From NCBI GenBank assembly GCA_018436855.1, contig JAHDKO010000111.1, positions 1-47,661 on the forward strand: a stretch of DNA of 47,661 nt, in the 5' to 3' direction. Shown here one piece after another: positions 23,309 through 33,354 of this stretch. Below the pieces are notes generated by a model. That model was given only the letters and a program-made list of their open reading frames with translations. It ran no database searches and had not been told where the DNA came from. Position 1 is the stretch's first letter. Each line of letters begins with the position of its first letter. The DNA comes from Deltaproteobacteria bacterium (lineage in GTDB: Bacteria > Desulfobacterota > Desulfomonilia > UBA1062). The translations under genes and the position numbers were made by a program.

Positions 23309-25741
23309 CTAGAAAAACGTGCCGATGGAGAAGTCCCATCTGCTGTCCGACTCGAACTCTTCCGGATCGATGACCTTACCGTACTCCAGGCGAAGGGGAC
23401 CCATGGGCGTGACCCAGCGAATGCCGCCGCCGTAGGAGCGCTTGAGGTTGGAGAGGTCGATGCGCCGGTCGTACGCGTTGCCCTGGTCGAAGAAGAGCAC
23501 CCCGTACAGACCCGGCACCTCCCAGATGGGGAAGGTGAGCTCGGTGTTGAAGACGAACATGCGCTGTCCTCCGATGACGTTGCCCGCGGAATCCCGCGGC
23601 CCGATCTCTCCATACTTGAAACCCCGAATGCTATTCAATCCTCCCAGGGTGAAGAGCTCATCCTCCGGAAGGTCATCACCTTTCGCGGGGTTGATGGTAC
23701 CCCATCTGAATTTGAACATCAAGGCCAGTTTGTCCCTCCACAGGGGGAAAAACTGGGCATACCGCGCGGTGGTGCGGGTAAAGTGATAATCGCCCCCCAG
23801 GCCGGCATACTCAACCGAGAAGGCGGCGTCCGAGCCCCTGGTGGGCCGGAAGTAGTCGTTGGTAGTGTCGCGGTAGAGCGTATTGGTGACGCTGCTGATG
23901 GCATAGCCGTTGATCTCTTCCTCGCTGAGCACGTCGCGGTAGGCGGGGTCGATGTCAGTCAGGCCGACCACGTCGGTATAGGCATAGATGATCGAGTGCC
24001 GCACATCCTCGAAGAGGGGGAAGCTCAACCGGACGTTGCCGCCCCGGTACTCCTTGGTATAATAGGTATATTCCCTTTCGGTATTGAACAGCCGGGTGCC
24101 CAGCGAAACCGGATAATCGAACAGCCAGGGCTCCTCCACGTCAACGGTATAGCTCTGCTTCCTGCCGCCGTATTCGATATTGAATCTGGTTTTGAGCCCG
24201 AGTCCCATGAGGTTGTTCTCGCTGAGCTGCAGGGTGCCCAGGAGCTTGTCCACGCTGGAATAGGCCACCCCGAAGGAAAAGGCCCCGGTGGTCGTCTCCT
24301 CCACATCCACCAGCAGGGAGAGGGTATCGTCGTCCTTGGGAATGGACTCGATGTTGACATTGGTGAAATACCCCAAGCGGCCCAGGTTATCCCTGCTCTT
24401 CTGGATATCCGAGGACGAGAAGATGTCTCCCTCGTTGAGCTCGAGCTCCCTTCTGACCACCTTGTCCCTGGTCTTGTTGTTGCCCCGGATATGGATGGTG
24501 TCGATGCTGACGGGCTCGCCTTTCCTGATCCTGAAGGAAAGGTTCACCTTGTTGCCGGCGACCTCATCCATGTCGGGTTTCACCTGCACATAGGCGAATC
24601 CCTGATCCATGTAGATGTTCCGGAGGTTCTCCACCGACCGCTGGATCAGGCTCTTGCGCATCTTTTCTCCGGTCTTGATCTGAAGGGCCTCCATGAGCTC
24701 TTCTCGAGGCTTGATCAGATCACCGGTCACCTCGATGTCTCCGAAATAGAACAGGGGGCCTTCACGGATGGGGATGGTGATATAGATGCCCTTGTCTTCC
24801 CTGACCTCCACCTGGGGCCTGCCGGCACGGGCCTTGATGTAGCCCTGATCGCCGTAATACTGCTCGATCCTCAGGAGATCGGTGTCCAGAGACTCTTCGA
24901 GATAGGAGCCGGCATGTCCGAACAGGCCGAGGATCCAGCGGTTCTTCGTCTCCATGACCCCCCTGAGCTTGCGGTCGGAGATGTTCTCGTTGCCGTCGAA
25001 GGAGACCTTCTTGATATAGAGCTTGTTGTTCTCGTCCACGGTGAAGGTGAGCACGATCCCGCCTTCGGTGATCTCGGTGGAGGAGTCCACCACCACGTTG
25101 TAGTATCCCTTTTCCCGGTACAGGGCGATGATACGGTCGACGCTCGTCTTGAGGGTTCGGGTGTTGAGGATGTCGAAGCGCTTCATGCCGATGGACTCGA
25201 TAATCTCCTCGTCATCGATCTCGTCGTTCCCCTCCACCTCGATGGAGGTGATCACGGGGTATTCCTTGACCGTAAAGACCAGCGAGCCTTCTTCGAAATC
25301 GGCATCCACGGTCTCGAAGTAGCCCATGGAGTAGATCTCTTCAATGTCCCGGCGCACCGCCTGCCGGTGCAGAATATCTCCGGGTGCGTTTTTCAGCCTG
25401 AACCGGATCGCCTCGGGGCTGATGCGGCTGTGGCCCTTGACCTCGATCTCCCGGATCACGCACGTGCCCTTGTTCCTCAGATAGCCGTCCACCGCTTCCT
25501 CCAGGGAGGACGCGCTATAGGTCGTGCCCGAGGCATCGTACACCCGGAAGACCTTGTCGGATTCTTCCATGAACACCTCCACGGGTGCGCCCTCTCTCAG
25601 GGAGACGCACGGCACATCGGCCACGTAGCCCGCGATCTTCTCCGAGCCGGTGGTCATGACGAGGTCCGCAGCCGCGGCAACAATCGGCAGGGTGAGAGTT
25701 ACTGCAAGCAGAGCCAGTATTCTACACGGTATGCGGTTCAA
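23309..25741 (-). CDS. bamA: Outer membrane beta-barrel assembly factor BamA
   Basis: This 810-residue outer-membrane protein inserts beta-barrel proteins. It has a signal peptide (residues 1-25), POTRA domains from about residue 95 to 430 recognisable by repeats such as IREIEVKGHSRI, ITSIEVEGNDEI, IKKVSFDGNENI and IDTIHIRGNNKT, and a 16-strand barrel with the lid motif region RGF in NSIRGFKYG. It ends in a phenylalanine, as barrels do. Residues 26-95 form an extra segment before the first POTRA. TTG 25741 is the start, with AAGGGAGG five bases upstream; the frame is open 15 codons higher without support. It overlaps lolD by 20 bases. Confidence 0.95.
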   Translation of the reverse strand: MNRIPCRILALLAVTLTLPIVAAAADLVMTTGSEKIAGYVADVPCVSLREGAPVEVFMEESDKVFRVYDASGTTYSASSLEEAVDGYLRNKGTCVIREIEVKGHSRISPEAIRFRLKNAPGDILHRQAVRRDIEEIYSMGYFETVDADFEEGSLVFTVKEYPVITSIEVEGNDEIDDEEIIESIGMKRFDILNTRTLKTSVDRIIALYREKGYYNVVVDSSTEITEGGIVLTFTVDENNKLYIKKVSFDGNENISDRKLRGVMETKNRWILGLFGHAGSYLEESLDTDLLRIEQYYGDQGYIKARAGRPQVEVREDKGIYITIPIREGPLFYFGDIEVTGDLIKPREELMEALQIKTGEKMRKSLIQRSVENLRNIYMDQGFAYVQVKPDMDEVAGNKVNLSFRIRKGEPVSIDTIHIRGNNKTRDKVVRRELELNEGDIFSSSDIQKSRDNLGRLGYFTNVNIESIPKDDDTLSLLVDVEETTTGAFSFGVAYSSVDKLLGTLQLSENNLMGLGLKTRFNIEYGGRKQSYTVDVEEPWLFDYPVSLGTRLFNTEREYTYYTKEYRGGNVRLSFPLFEDVRHSIIYAYTDVVGLTDIDPAYRDVLSEEEINGYAISSVTNTLYRDTTNDYFRPTRGSDAAFSVEYAGLGGDYHFTRTTARYAQFFPLWRDKLALMFKFRWGTINPAKGDDLPEDELFTLGGLNSIRGFKYGEIGPRDSAGNVIGGQRMFVFNTELTFPIWEVPGLYGVLFFDQGNAYDRRIDLSNLKRSYGGGIRWVTPMGPLRLEYGKVIDPEEFESDSRWDFSIGTFF

Positions 25742-26411
25742 GAAGCCCTCCCTTGAGGATGAGGACCCTGTCCATGGTACGGGCAAGGTCCATGTTGTGG
25801 GTGACGATGATCATGGTCACTCCCAGAGACGTTCTGATCTGCGAGAGCAGGCCGATCACCTTGCTGCCGGTGGACGGGTCCAGGTCTCCGGTGGGTTCGT
25901 CAGCCAGGAGGACCTGGGGCGACATCATCAGTGCCCGGGCAATGGCGACGCGCTGCTGCTCACCGCCCGAGAGCTCGCCCGGCTTGTGCTCCACGCGGTC
26001 GGCGAGCCCCACGATTTCCAGGAGGCTCAGTGCCCGCGGCCGGGCCTCTTCCAGTCTCTGCGACCTGACCATGGCCGGGATCATGACGTTTTCCAGGGCC
26101 GTGAACTCGGGCAGCAGAAAGTGGAACTGGAACACGAACCCTACGTGGGTGTTTCTGAACAGGGTGATCTCCCGGTCGTTCATGCGGCAGATGTCTTTTC
26201 CGGTGTAAAGGATCCTGCCACCCTCGGGACGCTCCAGTCCTCCGAGCAGGTGGAGCAGGGTGCTCTTCCCGGACCCGGAGGCGCCCATGATGGCGACTCC
26301 CTCGCCCTTGTCCACGGACATCCCGGCCCCTTTGAGCACCTCGATGAGGGCTGGTCCCCGGGTGAACGACTTGGTGATCTCTTCGACCACGACCATGGGA
26401 TCAGCCTTCAT
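25722..26411 (-). CDS. lolD: Lipoprotein-releasing ABC transporter ATP-binding protein
   Basis: This 229-residue ATPase powers release of outer-membrane lipoproteins from the inner membrane to the carrier LolA. Walker A is GASGSGKST, the Lol-type motif FVFQFHFLLPEFTALENVM follows (usually FxYQFHHLLPEF), the signature is ELSGGEQQRVA, and Walker B is VLLADEPTGDLD. These features separate it from the related MacB and FtsE ATPases. ATG 26411 sits inside the end of lolC, overlapping it by 11 bases. The only permease gene next to it is lolC, so the transporter may use two copies of that permease or a second permease coded elsewhere. Confidence 0.93.
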   Translation of the reverse strand: MKADPMVVVEEITKSFTRGPALIEVLKGAGMSVDKGEGVAIMGASGSGKSTLLHLLGGLERPEGGRILYTGKDICRMNDREITLFRNTHVGFVFQFHFLLPEFTALENVMIPAMVRSQRLEEARPRALSLLEIVGLADRVEHKPGELSGGEQQRVAIARALMMSPQVLLADEPTGDLDPSTGSKVIGLLSQIRTSLGVTMIIVTHNMDLARTMDRVLILKGGLLEPHTV

Positions 26412-27632
26412 AGCGCATCACCTCCACCGGGTCCTGCCGTGCGGCCTGCCTGGCGGGATAGATCGTGGCCAGGAACGAGAGCACGATTGACATCAGCACG
26501 ATGATGCCCACCAGGGAAAAATTCACCTGGGTGGGGACCCCGGTGATGTAGTACACGTCCATGGGCATGACCTCGATCCCGAAGACGAGCTCCACGAAGC
26601 CGATCACCGCGTTGAGGTTATAGGTGAGCAAAAGCCCTAGGACAAGTCCCAGGATAGTTCCGCTCACCCCGATCACCATGCCCAGCGTCACGAAGACCCT
26701 CAGGATCTGGCCCGTGGTGGCGCCCATGGAGCGCAATATGGCGATGTCCTTTCTTTTTTCCATCACCATCATGATGAGCGTGCTGATGATGCTGAACACG
26801 GCCACGAGAATGATGAAGAGCAGGATGATGAACATCACGGTCTTCTCCAGCTTCAGGGCCGAGAACAGGCTCATGTTCATGTCTTTCCAGGTCTTTGCCC
26901 AGTAGCCCGGTCCCAGGGAGCTCATGATCCGCTCGGCAACGGCATCCGCTTCGTAGATGTCGGTGACCTTGATCTCGATGCCCGAGGGGCTTTTCTTCAT
27001 GAACAGGCCCTTGGCCGCCTCCAGGGAGACATACACCATATTGTTGTCGTATTCGTACATGCCGGTGGAAAAGATGCCCCTCACGACAAAGGACATCGAC
27101 TTGGGGATCATGCCCAGCGGCGTGATAGAGCCGGTGGGGGAGATCACGGTTACGGCGTCTCCCACCGAGACGCCAGAACGGAGCGCGAGCTCGGAGCCCA
27201 ACAGGATCCCGGTCTCGTCGAGGTTTGTAAAATCGCCCTGCACGATGATTTCTTTGAGCCGGATCACCTTTGCCGCGCTTTCGGGCTCGATGCCCCGGAT
27301 GACCACCCCCGAGACGCCCCCGGGCGCGGAGATCAATCCCTGGGAGAGAATGAAGGGCGCGGCTCCCACCACCCCGGGATCCTTCGCGACCGCTTCCTCG
27401 ACCTCGCTCGGCTGCGGGATGCCTCCCTGGTAGGTGGAGATCACGATATGAGACTGGGTGCCCAGGATCTTGGTCTTGATGTCCTCCTCAAAGCCGTTCA
27501 TGACCGAGAGCACGACAATGAGGGCCATCACGCCGATGGCGATGCCGAACACCGAGAGCCCGGAGGTGAAGCTGATGAACCGCTGGCTCTTTTTCGCCCT
27601 CAGATACCTTTTGGCAACGAGAAATTCAAACC

Positions 27633-27636
<4 letters not shown>
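26401..27636 (-). CDS. lolC: Lipoprotein-releasing permease LolC/LolE family
   Basis: This inner-membrane permease of 411 residues pairs with LolD. A first membrane span near residue 25-50 ([19 protein letters not shown]) precedes a large periplasmic domain, and three spans follow with a FtsX-like fold; the end [23 protein letters not shown] is typical. The first ATG/GTG/TTG in frame is GTG 27552, which would cut off the conserved N-terminal [15 protein letters not shown] amphipathic segment. That segment is intact in frame back to a CTG at 27636, which overlaps the lysS stop as CTGA and has AAAGGAGAGG upstream. I therefore propose CTG as the start. The remaining uncertainty is only about this start. 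Confidence 0.9.
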
Positions 27637-29117
<1,481 letters not shown>

Positions 29118-29153
29118 TTCATCGGCTCCTGTATTTGCGTCAAATCGAAGGCC

Positions 29154-29182
29154 TATATAGAAGATTTCAACCAGTGAGTCAA
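29154..29182 (-). promoter_or_regulatory. lysS: Promoter of the lysS-lol-bam-lpx operon
   Basis: On the minus strand TTGACT (29177-29182), a 17-base spacer and TATATA (29154-29159) lie about 35 bases before the lysS TTG. No other clear promoter is visible before the next 13 overlapping genes, so it is probably the main promoter of the operon. Confidence 0.65.
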
Positions 29183-29226
29183 TAACTCATGGGGGCACGG
29201 TGCAATCATACAGACTCCCATGTTTT

Positions 29227-29255
29227 TTGTAAATTGTTCACATTTGTGATATACA
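29227..29255 (+). promoter_or_regulatory. Promoter with internal inverted repeat upstream of the AMMECR1 gene
   Basis: TTGTAA (29227-29232), a 17-base spacer and TATACA (29250-29255) precede the ATG at 29279. The spacer contains the inverted repeat TCACA-TT-TGTGA (29238-29249), which could be a binding site for a dimeric regulator covering the promoter. The factor is not known. Confidence 0.45.
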
Positions 29256-29278
29256 GGCCTTTTTAAGAAGGGGGCCGC

Positions 29279-29827
29279 ATGGAAATCTCTGCCCGGGAGA
29301 AATCGATCCTCATGGGGCTTGCGCGGGAGGCGATCCATCTCACCCTCAGCGGGTCCGCGCCCGGCACCCCCCCTGCCGGGCAGATCACGGCCCGGCTCCG
29401 GGAAGAATCCGGGGCATTCGTCAGCATCTATAAAAAACGGACACTCAGAGGCTCCATGGGGCTGGTCCTTCCCCTTGTCCCCCTGTGGCGGGCGGTGAGA
29501 GAAAGCGCTGTCTATGCCGCCTTCCGGGACCCCCGGTTTTCCCCGATCACGGCGGACGAAATGGACGCCGTCACGCTGGAGATCGCTGTTCTCACCTCGC
29601 ACAGACGCGCCGCAGGGTCTCCCGGCGTGGTCTCCGGCGCTCACGGGACCGTCTATAGAAGGGATTTTCGCCAGGCAGTGTTGCTGTCCCGTCGCGTAGA
29701 GATGCAGGAAGGGGAGGCGGGGCGCACACCGGCGTATCGAACGGGCACGCCTGGGCTCGACCCCCGGGAATGGGATGGGGCGGATGTCAAGGAGACCTTC
29801 TCCGCGGAGGTCTTCCTGGAGGAATGA
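29279..29827 (+). CDS. AMMECR1-domain protein
   Basis: This 182-residue protein carries an AMMECR1 domain, known in bacteria as part A of the AmmeMemoRadiSam set whose chemistry is unresolved. The segments AFVSIYKKRTLRGSMG, AAFRDPRFSPITADEMD and LEIAVLTSHRR align with the family, and the end TPGLDPREWDGADVKETFSAEVF fits its C-terminus. The usual LRGCIG cysteine is replaced by Ser59 and the C-terminal KAGL stretch reads GTPGL, so two commonly conserved positions are lost. The Memo and radical-SAM partner genes are not nearby. The start ATG 29279 has AAGAAGGGGG upstream and its own promoter. It is a stand-alone, partly degenerate member. Confidence 0.82.
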   Translation: MEISAREKSILMGLAREAIHLTLSGSAPGTPPAGQITARLREESGAFVSIYKKRTLRGSMGLVLPLVPLWRAVRESAVYAAFRDPRFSPITADEMDAVTLEIAVLTSHRRAAGSPGVVSGAHGTVYRRDFRQAVLLSRRVEMQEGEAGRTPAYRTGTPGLDPREWDGADVKETFSAEVFLEE

Positions 29828-29928
29828 GTCCGTTATGGGAAGAGAATGCCGGGAAGAAGGAGGGGAAGCTCCTGGTGAGCAGGAGGAGGATGCCCTTTTA
29901 GCGACAAGGGCTGCAAGGAGGAGTGAGC

Positions 29929-31068
29929 ATGGAGTCATCATGGGGAAACGGCTTTGACATCCACGTTCCATCCCGGATGCCCCTGAGCCCGGGGCGGAAC
30001 ACCGATGCCCCCGGGAAACAGACGGACCGTCTCGGCGGCCGCGTGCGCTCTCTGGCGCGGCTCTTGAACCCCTGGACGTCCCGCTCGCCGGGCTCGCATT
30101 ACTATGCGATCCCGTCATGCTGGCTGTGCCCGGGGAAACGGATTCCCTTCGCCCTTTACGGGGGGTCTGCCTCGGGAGAGCCGGTGAACATTCTTCCACC
30201 CCACCGGATGTATGTCCCGGGTGAGGACGGCCACAACCGGGAAATAGAGCCGTCCCGGGTCTTCATCCGGAAAGAGTCGGCCCCCGATCTTCTCCACTAC
30301 CTCGATAGCAACCTCGACGAGATCATCGATCACCCCATCATGGACGCCGCAGGCAAGGCAGAGGTCTTCTATTACCTGGCATACCGGAGGCTGGAGGCCG
30401 TTTACCGCAGTCCGGGCAGGCTCGTGCTGACCGATGTGAAACAGATCATCGCCCTGATGATCGAGCAGATCATCTCCCGTCCGGAAACGCTCCGGCAGGT
30501 CTACGACCTCGTACAGAAGAACGCCGGGCGGATATCCGAACATCCCCGGTCCACGATCCTGCACTCGCTCAACGTGGGGATTCTTTCCACCTTCTTTGTC
30601 ACGACCGTGCTCTCACACCTTCCGCGGGAGATCGCCGAAGAGATCGCGCTGGCATATTTCTTTCACAATATCGGGATGATGCTTCTCCCGCGGGACGTGG
30701 TCAACCATCGGGGCGACCTGAACGACCGCGCCTGGGAGCTCATCAGGCAGCACCCCCGCTGGGGGGTGGAGATCATGGGCAGGAGATACCCCCTGACCGC
30801 TGAGATGGGCGGCATCATCGGGGGGCACCACGAGCGCCTCGACGGGACAGGATATCCGGGGGCGCTCACGTCTGCCGACCTGCATTTCTTCGTGAAGACC
30901 TGTGCGGTCATGGACGCCCTGCACGCCCTGATTTCCCGGAGGGCGTACCGTGAGCCCCTTCCCCTTGCGGAGGCCCTGAGGGAAGTCAGGCACAGGGTTC
31001 CCCGGGGCTACGATCAGAGGATATTCTCTCAGATCATCAGGGTGTTCCGCGAGTTCAGGCTCTTCTGA
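29929..31068 (+). CDS. HD-GYP-type domain protein with altered metal site
   Basis: This 379-residue protein has a C-terminal HD-GYP fold, the family that hydrolyses cyclic-di-GMP, and an N-terminal region of about 190 residues without a recognisable sensor domain. HHERLDGTGYPG keeps the GYP motif and the paired histidines, and ILHSLNVGILS matches the first helix. The HD dyad itself reads His246-Asn247 in FFHNIGM, where active enzymes have HDIGK, and DAYDAL is altered to DALHAL. It may therefore bind but not cleave its ligand. ATG 29929 follows AAGGAGGAG by five bases. It lies about 3 kb before the flagellar genes, which suggests a signalling role in motility, as an inference. Confidence 0.85.
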   Translation: MESSWGNGFDIHVPSRMPLSPGRNTDAPGKQTDRLGGRVRSLARLLNPWTSRSPGSHYYAIPSCWLCPGKRIPFALYGGSASGEPVNILPPHRMYVPGEDGHNREIEPSRVFIRKESAPDLLHYLDSNLDEIIDHPIMDAAGKAEVFYYLAYRRLEAVYRSPGRLVLTDVKQIIALMIEQIISRPETLRQVYDLVQKNAGRISEHPRSTILHSLNVGILSTFFVTTVLSHLPREIAEEIALAYFFHNIGMMLLPRDVVNHRGDLNDRAWELIRQHPRWGVEIMGRRYPLTAEMGGIIGGHHERLDGTGYPGALTSADLHFFVKTCAVMDALHALISRRAYREPLPLAEALREVRHRVPRGYDQRIFSQIIRVFREFRLF

Positions 31069-31169
31069 AGCGACTGTTCAGACGCCCGGGACGCGAGAGG
31101 TTCGACCGATGAATCTTTTGGCGATTACGCGGACAGGGCTGCCCGGCGGGTGATGAGAGAGAGGATGGG

Positions 31170-31913
31170 TCAGGCGATGTCTCGAAGGCTGGAGACCACC
31201 ACATCCATATGACGGGCCAGCTCTTCAGCGGGCACGATGCCGCTCACCCCGATGGTGAGCATGACGCCCGCGTTCCTGCCCAGGAGCGCGTCCATAACCG
31301 TATCCCCGATCAGGATCGACCTGCCGGAGTCCTTGCCCATGGAGGAGCAGATCTTCTCGATCATGTCGGGTGCGGGCTTCGAGCTGTCCACGCTGTCCGC
31401 GCCGACAACGAGATCGATGTAGGGAAGGGCGCCGATGAGCTCCATGTCCACGAGCGCGCCCGCCCTCTTGTCGTTGGTGGCTACTGCGATGGGAATATCC
31501 CTGGACTTGAGCGTGCTCAGGAGATCGAGCGCGCCCTGTGCCGCCTGAACGTGCCTCTTGCGTGATTCCGGGCCGAAGACCGCCGCACCCGCCTCTTCGA
31601 CGATGCCGTGCGCTTTGTCCCACCGGATCCCCTCCCGGTAGAGGCAGTAGGTCAGCAGGGCAGTGCACTCGGCGAACGTGCCCATGGCCAGCAGGCCGTT
31701 GCCGTCGACCCGGGATTTGTCCACCGAGACGCCCAAGGCATCCTGGACCCTCTGCTTCAAAGCGGGGGTCAGGGGGGTGTATGCCCCCAAGCTCGTGATG
31801 AGCTCTCCGATGATGCCGATCCAGGTTTTTTCGAAATCCAGGAGCGTGCCGTCCTTATCGAAGATTACGAGCTCGGTGTCATAGGATTTCCCTGAGACGG
31901 TAATGCTGGACAA
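31170..31913 (-). CDS. HAD-superfamily phosphatase (phosphoglycolate phosphatase-like)
   Basis: This 247-residue soluble enzyme of the HAD superfamily has motif I FDKDGTLLDF with the nucleophile and acid aspartates, motif II in IAVATNDKRAG, the lysine in DSSKPAPDMI and motif IV in ILIGDTVMDALLGRNAG. The helical cap domain is of the type found in phosphoglycolate phosphatases and beta-phosphoglucomutases, so the substrate is not fixed. TTG 31913 follows AAAGGAG by eight bases and is preferred; an ATG at 31973 would add 20 residues with poor support, and the frame stays open beyond that. It is divergent from the lipoprotein gene. Confidence 0.85.
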   Translation of the reverse strand: MSSITVSGKSYDTELVIFDKDGTLLDFEKTWIGIIGELITSLGAYTPLTPALKQRVQDALGVSVDKSRVDGNGLLAMGTFAECTALLTYCLYREGIRWDKAHGIVEEAGAAVFGPESRKRHVQAAQGALDLLSTLKSRDIPIAVATNDKRAGALVDMELIGALPYIDLVVGADSVDSSKPAPDMIEKICSSMGKDSGRSILIGDTVMDALLGRNAGVMLTIGVSGIVPAEELARHMDVVVSSLRDIA

Positions 31914-31980
31914 TGCCCGCTCTCCTTTCTCGCTCTGATCCGGCGGTGTAATTACCGGTTGATTCAGTACCATACTTCGG

Positions 31981-31992
31981 TGGTATATACCA
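31981..31992. promoter_or_regulatory. Perfect 12-bp palindrome between divergent genes
   Basis: TGGTATATACCA is a perfect palindrome located between the HAD phosphatase gene and the lipoprotein gene, 25 bases before the latter's start. Its centre TATATA could also serve as a -10 box. Either a dimeric repressor site or a shared promoter core is possible. Confidence 0.35.
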
Positions 31993-32017
31993 AACGTTTT
32001 CAAGGAAAGAGAGACCA

Positions 32018-33346
32018 GTGGAAAATATCGCTGTGAACATTGGCGGCATAAACAGTTTCGGAAGGATTCTGCCGGGGACGCGCAGGCCGGGTTTCCAGGG
32101 GACGGCTCCGGGCATCCCCGGTCGCCGGGCGAAAATCGGCAGGGCGGGGTGCGGCCGCACGGGCTGGTTGAAGATCCTGTCCGTCCTCGTGCTGATCGCC
32201 GGGATTCTCGTTGCAGGCTCGCTGGCCGGCTGCTCCCGGGGAAAGGGTGAGCAGGCCGCGGTGTCCGGCCCGGACACCGGAACCCTTGAGGTCTCCATAT
32301 GCATGGAGGTCCCGCATGAGGATGATCTCCCGGAAAGCCTGATCTGGAGAGGCATCCGGCATGCACACGATCTGAACGGCACCCTGGCCGGCCGCAAGAT
32401 CGAGCTGGTTCTGAGAGAGACCGGCTCCAGAACCTTCGACTCGCTCGAAGCCATAGCCGATTTTGTCCGGGAAGAGGAGATCAGCGGCCCGATCCTGTTC
32501 CGGTCTTCCCGGGCCTTCGGGCCGGAGGGCGGGTTTTCCCGGGACAGCGGTGCCTTTATCACGGTGATGCCGTCCGCGCAATGTCTCCTGCAGGAAGGAC
32601 TGGACTGTACGGCGGTGCAGCTCGGCTCGTCCCTGAAAGACCGGGCGCGTGCCTCTGCGCTGTTTGCCAGGAACAGCCTTGAGGCCTCCGACGCCATGAT
32701 TGTCCTCGATCAGGACGCCCCGGGCTCTGTCCTGCTGGCAAGCAGGTTTTCCTCGGAGATGATCGCGCTGGGCGGGACGGTCTCCGAGCTCTGCATTCTC
32801 TCGGGCGACACGACCGATCTTCAGGATGCATTGGGGGCAGTGAAGCAGAAGAATCCCGGTGTCATTTACCTGCCGTATGCGGAAAAAACCACGATTTCCG
32901 CCATCAGAACGCTGCGCAGGCAGAATCCGGAGTCGCCGGTCGTGGTGGTGAATGTGCCGCAGGAACAGCGGTTTCTTGTTCAGGGGGGAGACGATCTGGA
33001 CGGCGTGTATCTGGTGACGGATTTCCGCCTCCGCCTCACCCGGGGGGAAAGGATTTTGAGCTGGATCAGACAAACCGCAGGCAGGCCGGAAAGCGAGGTG
33101 ACCAGGGAGCCGCTGGCAGCCCTGGGAGGCGATGCCTATCTCGTCCTGATGGATCTCCTGCGGGAAGGGCTGCGCGATGAAGGTCCCGGTGAGGCTGCCT
33201 CAGCGCCCGAAGAGGGCGGGCCCTCTCCTGATTCGGAGGGCTTCCAGCTCCCGGACGCCCTGCACAAACGCATCCATGTATACCACGTGGACACAGGCGT
33301 GCTTCAGGGACCGCATCTGAAATACCTTGAATCGATCGAACCTTGA
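32018..33346 (+). CDS. Substrate-binding-fold lipoprotein (Leu/Ile/Val-binding type), orphan
   Basis: This 442-residue protein has a lipoprotein signal with lipobox LAGC (Cys72) after a hydrophobic run LKILSVLVLIAGILVAG. The segment before the run is about 50 residues and rich in Gly and Arg, much longer than usual. The mature part resembles a type I periplasmic binding fold: paired alpha/beta lobes with GIRHAHDLNG, ILFRSSRAF, AMIVLDQDAPGSVLLASRF and VIYLPYAEKT. No permease or ATPase genes accompany it, so a sensory or scaffold role is as likely as transport. GTG 32018 has a GAGAG site four bases upstream; a TTG just before the hydrophobic run has none. It ends eight bases from the flgM stop, on the opposite strand. 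Confidence 0.75.
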   Translation: MENIAVNIGGINSFGRILPGTRRPGFQGTAPGIPGRRAKIGRAGCGRTGWLKILSVLVLIAGILVAGSLAGCSRGKGEQAAVSGPDTGTLEVSICMEVPHEDDLPESLIWRGIRHAHDLNGTLAGRKIELVLRETGSRTFDSLEAIADFVREEEISGPILFRSSRAFGPEGGFSRDSGAFITVMPSAQCLLQEGLDCTAVQLGSSLKDRARASALFARNSLEASDAMIVLDQDAPGSVLLASRFSSEMIALGGTVSELCILSGDTTDLQDALGAVKQKNPGVIYLPYAEKTTISAIRTLRRQNPESPVVVVNVPQEQRFLVQGGDDLDGVYLVTDFRLRLTRGERILSWIRQTAGRPESEVTREPLAALGGDAYLVLMDLLREGLRDEGPGEAASAPEEGGPSPDSEGFQLPDALHKRIHVYHVDTGVLQGPHLKYLESIEP

Positions 33347-33354
33347 AGTAATGA

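Noticed and set aside
22529-25756. A 1075-codon open frame on the plus strand
   Set aside because: It is antisense to lpxD, skp and bamA. High GC at third positions keeps the opposite strand open; the product is acidic, repetitive and has no domain.
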